A stretch of 64,000 nucleotides of DNA, taken from the NCBI GenBank assembly GCA_041399155.1, contig JAWKTI010000008.1, positions 45,142 through 109,141 on the forward strand. Direction: 5' to 3'. The translations under genes and the position numbers were made by a program. Source of the stretch: Zavarzinella sp. GTDB taxonomy: Bacteria; Planctomycetota; Planctomycetia; Gemmatales; Gemmataceae. Numbering within the stretch: the first letter of the stretch is position 1; each line of letters starts with the position of its first letter. The notes beneath the pieces were generated by a model. That model saw only the letters and a program-made list of their open reading frames with translations. It was not told the DNA's origin and did not search any database. Of the stretch, positions 36,133 to 47,663 are shown piece after piece.

Positions 36133-37587
36133 ATGATGTACATGGTAAATAAAACTCTGCCTGGTGTAGCGTGGCTCACGCTGATCGGGATGGCTGGCTG
36201 CGCGACCGGCTTACCCGAAAGGTATGCCACTCAACCCGTCGTCATATCCTCGTCGGTCCTTGTAAAAGATGATCCCTACCCTGTCGTAACCAATCCAGCT
36301 CCGGACTTGATCCAAGTCACCTATTCGTCCGGGGATTCGCCTACCCAAAAGAAAGATCAGAAGTTCAATAATGGCGACGGGAAACGGCTTTCGCCTAGAG
36401 TGCCAACCGAACTATCGCTTACCGATCTCATCAAGTTGACTGTCGAAAGAAACCCTCGCCTCGCGCAAGTGGGGTGGGCCGTTGAGACAGCAAGGGGTCG
36501 TGCAATCCAAGCCAAGATGTACCCGAATCCGACGATCAGCATCACCGGGGACGAACTCGGTGACCGCACGGGTCCTGGCGGAATCTGGACGGCTCCGTAC
36601 TTCCAGCAGGAGATCGTGACGGCGAACAAGCTCGGACTGAGCCAAGCCGCTGCCCTCAAGGAGGTTGATCAGGCTGCCTTGGCAGTCGTGTGTGAACGTT
36701 ACCGACTGTTCACCAACGTTAGAAAAACTTATTTCGAGTTGGTCACCCTACAAGAACGGGTGGAAATCCTCGAAAAGTTGGTCGAGCTGGCGGAAAAGTC
36801 GGTCGAGAACGCCAATAAATTGTTAAAAGCGAAGGAGGGAAGCGAACTTGACGTAGTCCAACTTGAAGTTGATCTTGAACGGTATAAGGCGGACCTAGAA
36901 GCCACCAACAAGGCTTTACCCGCAACGTTTCGGCGGCTGGCCGCAAGCGTAGGCATGGATGACTTGCCCTATGGGAAGGTCGGCGGCGGCCTCGAAACGC
37001 CCCTACCCGAGTACGAGTTGGAGCGGATCCGCACTTACATCTTGGGCATCCACCCGGCCCTGAGGTCGGCCCAGATCGGGGTCGAGCGGGCGAAATTAGT
37101 GGTGCAGCGGGTGACCGTTGAGTCAATCCCAAATGTTACCCTCGGCACTGGATACGTCCGCCAGAACCAGAACAAGTCGAACGATTGGGTGATCAATGCC
37201 AGCATCCCTGTACCGCTGTGGAATAAGAATGAGGGGAATATTTTTGCAGCGAAGGCCCAGGTTGAGGAAGCGCTAAACGAAGTGGGTCGCGTGCAGAACG
37301 ACCTAGTCGGGCGGCTCGCCACTGCGTATACGACTTTCATCGCCGCAAAAGAGCGAGTCGAGAGGTATAGGATCGCCATCATCCCGAAGGCTGAGCAAAG
37401 CTACCATTTGGCCTTGAAAGGGCAAAAAGGTGGCGAGTTCGAGTACTTGCGGGTGTTGCAATCACAACGGGCTGTGGCCGAGACCCGTTTAGAGTATTTG
37501 CGGTCGCTAGGAGAGGCGTGGCAGTCCGCGAGCGAGATCGCAGGGTTTATGCTGGAAGACCAGTGGCCGGTGCTCCCGTCCAAATAA
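36133..37587 (+). CDS. czcC: CzcC-like outer-membrane efflux lipoprotein (TolC family)
   Basis: A 484-residue TolC-family outer-membrane channel. The signal ends in a lipobox (GMAGC, C at about 23), so it is probably lipidated. The first OEP repeat runs from LTDLIKLTVERNPRLAQVG to about 280, and the second from about 300 to 475, with VESIPNVTLGTGYVRQ and ASIPVPLWNKNEGNI. With the adaptor and pump genes downstream it completes a tripartite heavy-metal exporter; an IS630 copy now separates it from them. RBS AGGAG lies about nine bases upstream. Confidence 0.85.
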   Translation: MMYMVNKTLPGVAWLTLIGMAGCATGLPERYATQPVVISSSVLVKDDPYPVVTNPAPDLIQVTYSSGDSPTQKKDQKFNNGDGKRLSPRVPTELSLTDLIKLTVERNPRLAQVGWAVETARGRAIQAKMYPNPTISITGDELGDRTGPGGIWTAPYFQQEIVTANKLGLSQAAALKEVDQAALAVVCERYRLFTNVRKTYFELVTLQERVEILEKLVELAEKSVENANKLLKAKEGSELDVVQLEVDLERYKADLEATNKALPATFRRLAASVGMDDLPYGKVGGGLETPLPEYELERIRTYILGIHPALRSAQIGVERAKLVVQRVTVESIPNVTLGTGYVRQNQNKSNDWVINASIPVPLWNKNEGNIFAAKAQVEEALNEVGRVQNDLVGRLATAYTTFIAAKERVERYRIAIIPKAEQSYHLALKGQKGGEFEYLRVLQSQRAVAETRLEYLRSLGEAWQSASEIAGFMLEDQWPVLPSK

Positions 37588-37772
37588 TAACTATCCATCA
37601 AGCGTAAAGACGGAATGGTGACAGCGGGATTTTTTTGCAGGCACATTCAACAAACTTCGAGTCGTTCTTGCCTTGAAACAATGTCGAATAAGCTAGTGCT
37701 TTGTCACATCTAAAAAGTCGGATTGGCAATTCCAGTCAAATCTGCGATACTGCATGGTACAAGGAGTTTGCC

Positions 37773-38216
37773 ATGCGGAAGTTGTATATCATTCGACTGA
37801 CAAAGCAAGAACGAGTCGAGCTTCAGAGTGTCGTCAAGAAGTTGAAGGGAACCGGGCAGAAAGTTCGACGTGCTCAGATTCTGCTGAAGGCAGATGCCGA
37901 TGGTCCGAATTGGACTGATGAGCGTATTGCCGAGGCGTTTTCGTGTCGGACTAGAACCGTGGAACGGCTTCGCCAGCGGTTCGTCGAGCAAGGATTTGAA
38001 GAAACGCTCAACCGAGCTAAACGTCAGCAACCACCCGTGGATAAGCTATTGACGGGCGACCAAGAGGCCCGCATCATCGCGACTCGGCTTGGGCCGCCTC
38101 CGAAAGGCTACAACAACTGGACGCTTCGGTTGCTGGCACGCAAGGTCGTGGAGTTGGAAATCGTGGAGTCGGTGAGCTACGAAACGGTCCGACGCACGCT
38201 AAAAAAAATGGCATGA
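37773..38216 (+). CDS. IS630-family transposase, first reading frame
   Basis: A 147-residue product with an AAGGAG site before the ATG. It contains the N-terminal helix-turn-helix region (RVELQSVVKKLKGTGQKVR and WTDERIAEAFSCRTRTVERL) that binds the ends. The frame closes just after a run of eight A residues at 38201-38208 (...TLKKMA). IS630 transposases are normally one polypeptide or made by -1 slippage at an A run, so the active protein is probably a fusion with the next frame. Confidence 0.85.
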   Translation: MRKLYIIRLTKQERVELQSVVKKLKGTGQKVRRAQILLKADADGPNWTDERIAEAFSCRTRTVERLRQRFVEQGFEETLNRAKRQQPPVDKLLTGDQEARIIATRLGPPPKGYNNWTLRLLARKVVELEIVESVSYETVRRTLKKMA

Positions 38217-38908
38217 CGAATCGGAAGATTGAATATTGGGTGATTCCTCCGGAGGCGGACGCCGAGTTTGTCGCCCATATGGAAGATGTGCTGGAAACCT
38301 ACGAAAAACCGTACGATCCGAACGTGCCGGTCCTGTGCATGGACGAACAACCGGTGCAGTTGTTGAAAGAAACACGCGTTCCTATTCCCGCCACGGCCCA
38401 ACATGCCAAGCGGGTTGACTACGAATACGAACGAGCGGGCACGGCGGCTATCTTCATGTTTACCGAACCGCTGGTCGGTTGGCGTGAAGTCTCCGTTCGC
38501 GAACGGAGGACGAAGATTGACTGGGCCATCGAAATGGCTCGGTTGTTGGAGGGTCGCTATGCGTCATGTGCCAAAGTGATCGTGGTGTGTGACAACCTCA
38601 ACACCCACACCAAGGGCGCGTTCTATGAAGCGTTTGAACCCGCGCGTGCGCGGACCTTGGTTCGACGGATCGAATTCTGCTACACACCCAAGCATGGAAG
38701 TTGGCTGAACATCGCAGAGAATGAACTGAGTTCGTTAACCCGCCAATGTGTCGCGGACCGTCGCTTTGAAGATGTTGCCACTTTGAGTGAAGAAACCGAG
38801 GCATGGTCGAACGATGTCAACACCACACAGCGTGGCGTTGACTGGCAAATGAAGATCGACGAAGCACGAACGAAATTAAAATCGGTTTACCCGACAATTA
38901 AGTCGTGA
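38213..38908 (+). CDS. IS630-family transposase, second reading frame (DDE catalytic domain)
   Basis: A 231-residue frame carrying the DDE domain: first Asp in VLCMDEQPVQL, second Asp in VVCDNLNTHTKGAFYE and Glu in NIAENELSSL. The frame relation to the first gene is -1, and the A8 run (38201-38208) is a classic slippery site, so a fusion of about 375 residues is expected. It is otherwise undamaged, so the element may still be active. Confidence 0.85.
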   Translation: MTNRKIEYWVIPPEADAEFVAHMEDVLETYEKPYDPNVPVLCMDEQPVQLLKETRVPIPATAQHAKRVDYEYERAGTAAIFMFTEPLVGWREVSVRERRTKIDWAIEMARLLEGRYASCAKVIVVCDNLNTHTKGAFYEAFEPARARTLVRRIEFCYTPKHGSWLNIAENELSSLTRQCVADRRFEDVATLSEETEAWSNDVNTTQRGVDWQMKIDEARTKLKSVYPTIKS

Positions 38909-39036
38909 CAGAGCACTAGAATACCAGTGATGTTTTCTAAAGCGGGGTTGACTGAAGTGAAAATGTTTGATACAAGATTTATAGGGAGTAATTTTCCGGA
39001 GACAACATTTTCGATCTTAGACGACTTCTGATTCTG

Positions 39037-39426
39037 GTGGCCTGTCTGCAGCTGCTCCTACCTCCCAACTTTTGCATGTGCAATTTTGGTGATAATGTCC
39101 ACTCGGAATTGTCGCAGTTTCAAATTAACAAGTCCACTGTACCTGATCAATCCAAATGCTGTTCCCAACACAACAACAAAGAAGATTACAATCCTGTTCC
39201 TGCACATTTTCCTACCCCATCGGAAGACGATCACTCGTCGGGTTGTCCAGCTTCCATAGGTGTTGATAGCTACAAATTGCTCGAATCTTCACAATCGTTT
39301 ACGCTGAACTTTCTGTCTTACGATATCAGCTTGTTTCTGCCTATCGAACTTATCCTAACCTTCGCTATCCGCCAGATTCGATCATCAATACCTATCTATC
39401 TTTCCTGTTGTTCGCTTATCATTTAG
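39037..39426 (+). CDS. Small secreted Cys/His-rich protein, uncertain start
   Basis: About 130 residues from GTG. The open frame in fact extends upstream to 38992 and reads IFDLRRLLILVACLQLLL, a good signal peptide, but no ATG exists there; ATT at 39007 follows GGAG by five bases and is the best-placed start, or an ancestral ATG has mutated. The mature part has CMCNFGDNVH, CCSQHNNKED and PSEDDHSSGCP, a Cys/His pattern that fits metal binding. It lies ahead of the czcB/czcA genes. Confidence 0.4.
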   Translation: MACLQLLLPPNFCMCNFGDNVHSELSQFQINKSTVPDQSKCCSQHNNKEDYNPVPAHFPTPSEDDHSSGCPASIGVDSYKLLESSQSFTLNFLSYDISLFLPIELILTFAIRQIRSSIPIYLSCCSLII

Positions 39427-39514
39427 TCCTCCCAGTTTCTATAGAAGCCTATAGTTACGGCTTTTTGCTGTTCGTTTCAGCACGCTTTGTCCGTTAATCT
39501 AACTTTATTTAATA

Positions 39515-39550
39515 TCGGTCGTCGCTCAGCGGCGGATACCGAGTTTTTTT
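39515..39550 (+). terminator. Terminator or attenuator in the leader of the czcB-czcA genes
   Basis: CGTCGC pairs with GCGGCG over a TCA loop (one G-U pair). An outer TCGGT/ACCGA stem extends it across a three-base bulge, and one G then seven T residues follow. It ends about 20 bases before the czcB start. It could stop transcription from the small gene upstream or act as an attenuator for the efflux genes. Confidence 0.6.
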
Positions 39551-39571
39551 ACAAGACTTATGGGAGCAATA

Positions 39572-41209
39572 ATGTCCGAAAACGCAGTCATGGACTCACC
39601 GGAACGGGAACCGGTCGCCACGATTCAACATACGCTAATTATCCCGGGGCATAATTTCATTGGGGCTATCATCGGTTTCGTTGCCGGGATAATCCCTACG
39701 TTGCTTGTTCTGTCCGTCGCCGGAGCCATCGGGTGGTGGGGCCACCAGACTGGTTGGAAGTTGCCGAAATTTTCCGAACTCAACGGTAACGTCGCGGACA
39801 AGGACGATTGGTGTACCGAACACAACGTCCCCGAGTCCGCATGTGTCGAGTGTGACGACAATCTCATGCCAAAAGACAAAGTCCATGGTTGGTGTAAGAT
39901 CCATGGCATTCCTGAATGCACCCTCGACCACCCGGAACTTGCACAACTCCCGAAACCACCGAGCGTCGCTTCCGCAGAACTCGCCCGGGCCAAACGGGCT
40001 TTGGAATTTTGCGCCCGAACCGCCAACAATCCTAACTGCAGAACTCACCTGCGGCGCATCCAGTATGCCACAGCCTCCGATGCGGACAAAGCTGGCATCA
40101 TGGTCGAGCCGGTGTGGACGGCCCCGGCGGTTGAGTTCGTTTCAGCACCAGGCGAGATTGGATACGACCAAACAAAGCTCGCACATCTTTCCTCACGGTC
40201 GCCCGGTACTGTTTGGAAGGTGTACAGGCATTTGGGCGACGAAGTTAAGGCAGGTGACGTATTAGCGTTGGTAGATGCCGCCGATGTTGGCAAGGCGAAG
40301 ACGGAGGTTCTCCAGGCATACGCCACGCTTCAGCTAAAAGTACAAACGGTCGCGAGCATTAAGGAATCTGGCGGTGCCGTTCCCGCAGCGCGCGTCCGGG
40401 AGGCTGAAGCCGCTGCGCGCGAGGCCGAGATTAGATTAATCGCGGGGTGCCAGGCCCTGACCAATTTAGGTTTGCTACTGAAGGAATCGGAAGTACGCTC
40501 GCTCACCGCCGACCAACTCAAGTCGAGGCTTCACCTACTTGGCATCCCTGCCGAGGTAGCTAAAACCATCGACTCAGATACGGCGACTTCGAACCTGCTA
40601 CCGTTAGTTTCCCCAATGAACGGGTTGGTCGTTTCGCGAGAGATCGTCGCGGGGGAGGTAGTGGACTTGGCCCGCATTCTGTTCGAGGTAGTGGATACGC
40701 GGTCTCTGTGGTTGACGTTCGATCTGAAGGGTGAAGATGCCCATCGCGTCAAAATAGGACAGCAGGTCATGTTCAAGCCGGATGACGGGCGAGCTGAGCT
40801 TTCCGGATCGATCACTTGGCGGAGTTCTCAGGCTGACCCGAAAACCCGCACCGTCAAGATTCGCGCCGACATCTCCGACCCAGAAGGTCGGCAAGTGGCC
40901 AACACCTTTGGTGCTGGCCGAGTAATCCTCCGCGAAGAGGAGAAGGCAGTCTCGGTGCCGAACGAGGCGGTCCACTGGGAGGGCTGCTGCAACGTCGTGT
41001 TCGTCCGCGATAAGGACTACCTCAAATCTGAATACAAGGTGTTCCATGTTCGTAAAGTGCGGATCGGGGCCAAAGACGGCAAAAACACCGAGATCGCTGC
41101 TGGCCTCCTGCCAGGTGAGCTTGTCGTCACCAAAGGCAGTGGGCTAATCCTGACCGAACTGCTACGCAGTAGCCTCGGCGAAGGTTGCGCTTGTCACAGT
41201 AAGAAGTAA
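39572..41209 (+). CDS. czcB: CzcB/CusB-like membrane-fusion (adaptor) protein with N-terminal Cys/His modules
   Basis: A 545-residue adaptor. The start MSENAVMD follows GGGAG by five bases. One membrane helix (about 29-51) is followed by two short Cys/His units, DDWCTEHNVPESACVEC and HGWCKIHGIPEC (about 77-120), which are likely metal-binding. The usual HlyD/CusB parts follow: a barrel/lipoyl half-motif near DEVKAGDVLALVDAADV, a long helical hairpin (about 220-315), the second lipoyl half near LVSPMNGLVVSREIVAGEV and a beta-barrel to the end, which has a CACHSKK tail. It joins the pump to the outer-membrane channel and may hand over metal. RBS AAGGAGG for czcA follows at once. Confidence 0.88.
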   Translation: MSENAVMDSPEREPVATIQHTLIIPGHNFIGAIIGFVAGIIPTLLVLSVAGAIGWWGHQTGWKLPKFSELNGNVADKDDWCTEHNVPESACVECDDNLMPKDKVHGWCKIHGIPECTLDHPELAQLPKPPSVASAELARAKRALEFCARTANNPNCRTHLRRIQYATASDADKAGIMVEPVWTAPAVEFVSAPGEIGYDQTKLAHLSSRSPGTVWKVYRHLGDEVKAGDVLALVDAADVGKAKTEVLQAYATLQLKVQTVASIKESGGAVPAARVREAEAAAREAEIRLIAGCQALTNLGLLLKESEVRSLTADQLKSRLHLLGIPAEVAKTIDSDTATSNLLPLVSPMNGLVVSREIVAGEVVDLARILFEVVDTRSLWLTFDLKGEDAHRVKIGQQVMFKPDDGRAELSGSITWRSSQADPKTRTVKIRADISDPEGRQVANTFGAGRVILREEEKAVSVPNEAVHWEGCCNVVFVRDKDYLKSEYKVFHVRKVRIGAKDGKNTEIAAGLLPGELVVTKGSGLILTELLRSSLGEGCACHSKK

Positions 41210-41224
41210 CAAGGAGGTTCGACC

Positions 41225-44356
<3,132 letters not shown>

Positions 44357-44385
44357 TGGGCATATATTTCCCGGGAGGTTTTGAG

Positions 44386-44754
44386 ATGAACAAGCAGTTG
44401 ATGAATGTGGCCCTGCTAGCAGGGCTATTTGTGGTGGTAGGGTGCGGACAGAAGTCTGCCGAAACTGTCAGCACGGGCAAGGAGATTGCGAAGACCGGTG
44501 AGCAGAAGGAAGAGGGCGGTCACGGTTGGTGGTGCGACGAACACGGAGTGGTAGAGGAAGAGTGCAGCATCTGCCAGAAAGAGGTGTTCACTAATCTAAA
44601 GAAAGACGAAGTCTGCCCGAAGCACCCTGACCGGGCGAGTGGCCAGTGCTTCATCTGCAATCCGGACTTGTGGGAGAAGAGTAAAGCCACCTATATCGCC
44701 AAGTATGGCAAGGAGCCGCCTGAGCCGAAAGAGAACATGCCCGTGAAGAAGTAA
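44386..44754 (+). CDS. Small Cys/His-rich lipoprotein of the metal-efflux cluster
   Basis: A 122-residue lipoprotein starting at MNKQLMNVALL, with GGGAGG upstream and a lipobox ending VVVGC. The mature part has GWWCDEHGVVEEECSIC and DEVCPKHPDRASGQCFIC, the same WCxEHG-x(4)-C-x-x-C unit seen at the N-terminus of the adjacent adaptor. It begins 30 bases after the pump gene stop and is surely in its operon. A periplasmic metal-binding carrier or buffer is the likely role; the protein itself is not characterised. Confidence 0.7.
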   Translation: MNKQLMNVALLAGLFVVVGCGQKSAETVSTGKEIAKTGEQKEEGGHGWWCDEHGVVEEECSICQKEVFTNLKKDEVCPKHPDRASGQCFICNPDLWEKSKATYIAKYGKEPPEPKENMPVKK

Positions 44755-44777
44755 CCTGCTAAATTACTTCTTCACGG
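44741..44777 (+). terminator. Long stem-loop across the stop codon of the small lipoprotein gene
   Basis: A perfect 14-bp stem (CCGTGAAGAAGTAA / TTACTTCTTCACGG) with a nine-base loop. The 5' arm covers the last codons and the TAA stop. No T-run follows, so it may block exonucleases or act as a weak terminator rather than be a full intrinsic terminator. Confidence 0.55.
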
Positions 44778-44888
44778 CGTCGTTAGTGGATCGCGACACG
44801 TTACACATAATAGCCTTTAGTGAACTTCAGTGTATACATTTTACGTCCATCATTGGCGACGGCGAAAACAAATCGTCGCCACCACTTG

Positions 44889-45137
44889 TTAGGCGACGAT
44901 TATGATTTTAACACCGATTGTATGCGAACTCGCATTACGAAATAATGTGCCAATTTCCGAAAGCCTAGAAACGGGTGTTTCATTTGCAATCGATCCAGCC
45001 GAGCTATCAGTTCCAGTTTTGTTACCGACTCGCAGGCTCGATCGGCTGATCCCCAAGAAATCACATAGTCGTCGGTTGCTCAGCGTGGAATGATCTCGGT
45101 CCAACTGCTGCCGTTTCCAATCAGCCGAAGTTGGCAA
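44889..45137 (-). pseudogene. Truncated IS3-family OrfB (N-terminal remnant)
   Basis: The frame overlaps the end of OrfA in the usual manner and begins with the typical IS3 OrfB N-terminus, including LDRDHSTLSNRRLCDFLGI then SRSSL. After about 35 residues the similarity to IS3 transposases stops; the rest (to VA at the end) looks unrelated and the DDE catalytic domain is missing. The element is therefore dead, cut at about 45030. Confidence 0.55.
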
Positions 45138-45414
45138 CTTTTTTTTTCAACCATTCCAACTCCATTTTCAATCTGCCAATCTGTTCAAATAATTCTGATT
45201 TTTCCTCCTCGCTCTTCTTCAAGTCACTTGCCTGGGTAGTTCCAGAAAAGATCGTTGCTGCCTGGTCAAGCATCTGCTTTTTCCAGCCTTGCACCAGCCG
45301 AGTGTGGACTCCGAATCGGGCCGCCACCTGGCTGAGTGTCTGATCTCCTTTCATCGCTGCCAAAGCTACCTGAGCCTTGAATGCAGCAGTATGAGTCCGC
45401 GGACTTTTACTCAT
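45121..45414 (-). CDS. IS3-family transposase OrfA
   Basis: A 97-residue protein (MSKSPRTHTAAFKAQVALAA...). The N-terminal helix-turn-helix, with QVAARFGVHTRLVQGWKKQ, and the C-terminal leucine-zipper-like coiled coil ending LKMELEWLKKKVANFG are typical of IS3-group OrfA. OrfA binds the element ends and normally makes a fusion with OrfB. The partner is truncated here, so transposition is not expected. It lies between the efflux genes and the P-type ATPase. Confidence 0.85.
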   Translation of the reverse strand: MSKSPRTHTAAFKAQVALAAMKGDQTLSQVAARFGVHTRLVQGWKKQMLDQAATIFSGTTQASDLKKSEEEKSELFEQIGRLKMELEWLKKKVANFG

Positions 45415-45461
45415 CATCACCCCCTTCATTGGCACGAGTATTTTCTACCAAAAAGGCGCTT

Positions 45462-47663
45462 CTACTCGTGGTACATTTTTCGGGGTCCAGCATAGTTCAG
45501 TAACCGCAGCCCGTTGGAAATTACCAATAGCGATGCTCCAGTGTCGGCCGCTATTGCTGCCCAGAGCGACGAATTGCCCGCAAACGTCAAGACCACGAAG
45601 ACCACCTTGACCGAAAGCGAAAACCCGATGTTTTGTCGGATGATCGACAAGGTGCGTTGGGAATGCCTGATTAGCCAGGGCAATTTGGACAAATCGTCGG
45701 ACATGAGAGCTATGTCGGCCGTCTCAATCGCCACATCACTGCCAGCTGCCCCCATCGCAATCCCTAGAGTGGCACGAGCGAGTGCCGGGGCATCGTTTAC
45801 ACCATCGCCAACCATAGCGACTCGACCATACTTGGCGACCAGGGATTCAACTATCTTCACTTTGTCAGTGGGTAACAATTCAGCATGAACCTCGTCAATA
45901 CCCGTCTCGCGGGCGATGCTGTCAGCGGCCCCTTGGTTGTCCCCCGTCAGCATGACGATGTGCTTCACACCGGCGTCGCGCAACGCTTGGATCATCTGTC
46001 TGACTCCTGGTCGTACTGCGTCAGCGAGGGTGATATAGCCGCAGACATGGCTCGCAGTCCCTACTACCACGACCGTGCGACCCGATTTCGCAAGCGTCTC
46101 CAGTTGTTGGTGAACATCTTCGGTTTCCTGGCCTCGTTCTTCCAAGTAACGATGCGATCCAAGCCAATATTCCTGCCCGTTGAAATGGCCCGTTGCTCCT
46201 TTGCCCTGAATGATTTGATAATCCGTCGCGGGGCGGACCGCGACGCCGCGCTGCTGAGCATAAACCATGATCGCCCGAGCCAGAGGGTGAGTGCTGTGGG
46301 CCTCAAGCGCAGCAGCTCGCTCCAGCAGTTCCTTCACGTCGTGGCCGCTGAGGGGCACGACATCCACTACCGACGGCTTGCCCTGCGTCAGTGTGCCGGT
46401 CTTGTCCAGGGCGATGGCTTTCAGTCGGGCGGGAGCTTCGACATACAGTCCGCCTTTAATGAGGACACCGTTTCGTGCCGAAGCCGCCAGCGCCGCCACG
46501 ATACTCACCGGCGTCGAGATGACCAACGCACAGGGGCAGGCGATGACCAGCAGGACGAGCGAGCGGTAGAACCAGTCCTCCCACACCCCGCCTAAGAAAA
46601 GAGGCGGAATAAGTAGTATGCTCAGAGCCAGCGCCATGACGACGGGGGTATAAACGCGGGCGAACTTCTCTACCCATTGCTCGGACGGGGCTCGCCGAGA
46701 TTGCGCTTCCCCGACCAGGCGAATGATGTGGGCGAGCGTAGTGTCCCCGGCGGCTTTGGTGCATTCGACCGTCAAGGCACCATCGCCGTTGACCGTACTA
46801 GCGAAAACTTCCTCCCCTGCCTTCTTGGAGACCGGGACGCTTTCGCCAGTGATTGGTGCCTGATTGACTTCGCTCGCTCCACAGACTACTCGCCCGTCCA
46901 AGGGAATGCGTTCGCCCGGCCTCACCAGAAAAAGTGCGCCCACGGCCACTTGCTCAGGCGATACATTCTCTTCGATTCCGTCAGCATGTTGTAGGCGCAC
47001 GGTGGGGGGTGTCAGGTCCATAAGTGCGGCCACGGCCCGGCGAGCACGCCCCACACTCCAAGACTCCAGCGCCAGAGAAACTGCGAAGAGAAAAGCAACG
47101 GTAGCCGCCTCAAACAACTCACCGATGGCAACCGCTCCGAATACAGCGACCATCATCAAAAGGTTCATGTCCGGGCGCAGGCGGCGCAGTGCGAACCACG
47201 CCTTCGGCAGGAAATACCAGACGCCCGCCAAAATGCTCAGGGTATAGAGACCCTTCACCGCGAGAGGAATGCGATGGACTACACCCACCCCCTCTGAACC
47301 TAAAGCAGCAAGGAAACCGCCTTCGACCCAGGCATGAGTGAGAAACCCGAGCATGATGAACAGGCCACTGGTCGTAGTCAGGATCATCTGCCCTCGGCGC
47401 AGCCAGAATCCGCCCCGACCTGCGACTTGTTCACCCTGTCGCCAGACCTCTGCTCGCATACCGGTCCGGGCCACAACCTTTATTATAGACTCGGGAGTGA
47501 TCCCATTTGACTCTGATACGACTGTCATCCTTCCATTTAGGATGTCGAAAGATATTTGTGATTCCTCGCCGATCACCGGGCCCACTTCGCGTTTCAGGAT
47601 GGCCATTTCCTCGGCGCAATCCATGCCGTGAATCTTGAATTCGAGAATAAGCAAATTTTTCAA
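45462..47663 (-). CDS. zntA: P1B-type heavy-metal ATPase, ZntA/CadA-like
   Basis: A 733-residue ATPase. The N-terminal HMA-like domain has MDCAEE in place of the usual CxxC. Eight membrane helices follow; the sixth contains CPC (VIACPCALVISTPVS, about residue 375). DKTGTLT (about 418) is the phosphorylation site, STHPLARAI the nucleotide-binding His-Pro, and GDGVNDAPALA the hinge. In the last helix, AADTGASLLVISNGLRLL has the Asp typical of P1B-2 pumps, which export Zn, Cd and Pb. It runs opposite to the RND genes and would clear cytoplasmic metal into the periplasm for the RND system. A regulator is not visible next to it. Confidence 0.93.
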   Translation of the reverse strand: MKNLLILEFKIHGMDCAEEMAILKREVGPVIGEESQISFDILNGRMTVVSESNGITPESIIKVVARTGMRAEVWRQGEQVAGRGGFWLRRGQMILTTTSGLFIMLGFLTHAWVEGGFLAALGSEGVGVVHRIPLAVKGLYTLSILAGVWYFLPKAWFALRRLRPDMNLLMMVAVFGAVAIGELFEAATVAFLFAVSLALESWSVGRARRAVAALMDLTPPTVRLQHADGIEENVSPEQVAVGALFLVRPGERIPLDGRVVCGASEVNQAPITGESVPVSKKAGEEVFASTVNGDGALTVECTKAAGDTTLAHIIRLVGEAQSRRAPSEQWVEKFARVYTPVVMALALSILLIPPLFLGGVWEDWFYRSLVLLVIACPCALVISTPVSIVAALAASARNGVLIKGGLYVEAPARLKAIALDKTGTLTQGKPSVVDVVPLSGHDVKELLERAAALEAHSTHPLARAIMVYAQQRGVAVRPATDYQIIQGKGATGHFNGQEYWLGSHRYLEERGQETEDVHQQLETLAKSGRTVVVVGTASHVCGYITLADAVRPGVRQMIQALRDAGVKHIVMLTGDNQGAADSIARETGIDEVHAELLPTDKVKIVESLVAKYGRVAMVGDGVNDAPALARATLGIAMGAAGSDVAIETADIALMSDDLSKLPWLIRHSQRTLSIIRQNIGFSLSVKVVFVVLTFAGNSSLWAAIAADTGASLLVISNGLRLLNYAGPRKMYHE

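Larger units (their letters stand above)
37694..38918 (+). mobile_element. IS630-family insertion sequence, apparently complete
   Basis: Terminal inverted repeats are GTGCTTTGTCAC at 37696-37707 and GTGACAGAGCAC at 38905-38916, eleven of twelve bases matching. Each is flanked by TA (37694-37695 and 38917-38918), as expected from the TA target of IS630/Tc1-mariner elements. Two overlapping frames encode the transposase. It sits between czcC and the czcB/czcA genes. A decayed relative ends at 35311. Confidence 0.85.

Noticed and set aside
35302..37693. Composite transposon carrying czcC between two IS630 copies
   Set aside because: The left copy lacks its left end and is broken by frameshifts; no target duplication around the whole unit can be seen.
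44902..45093. A 63-residue plus-strand frame opposite the truncated IS3 OrfB
   Set aside because: It is the complement of the OrfB remnant and has no ribosome site.
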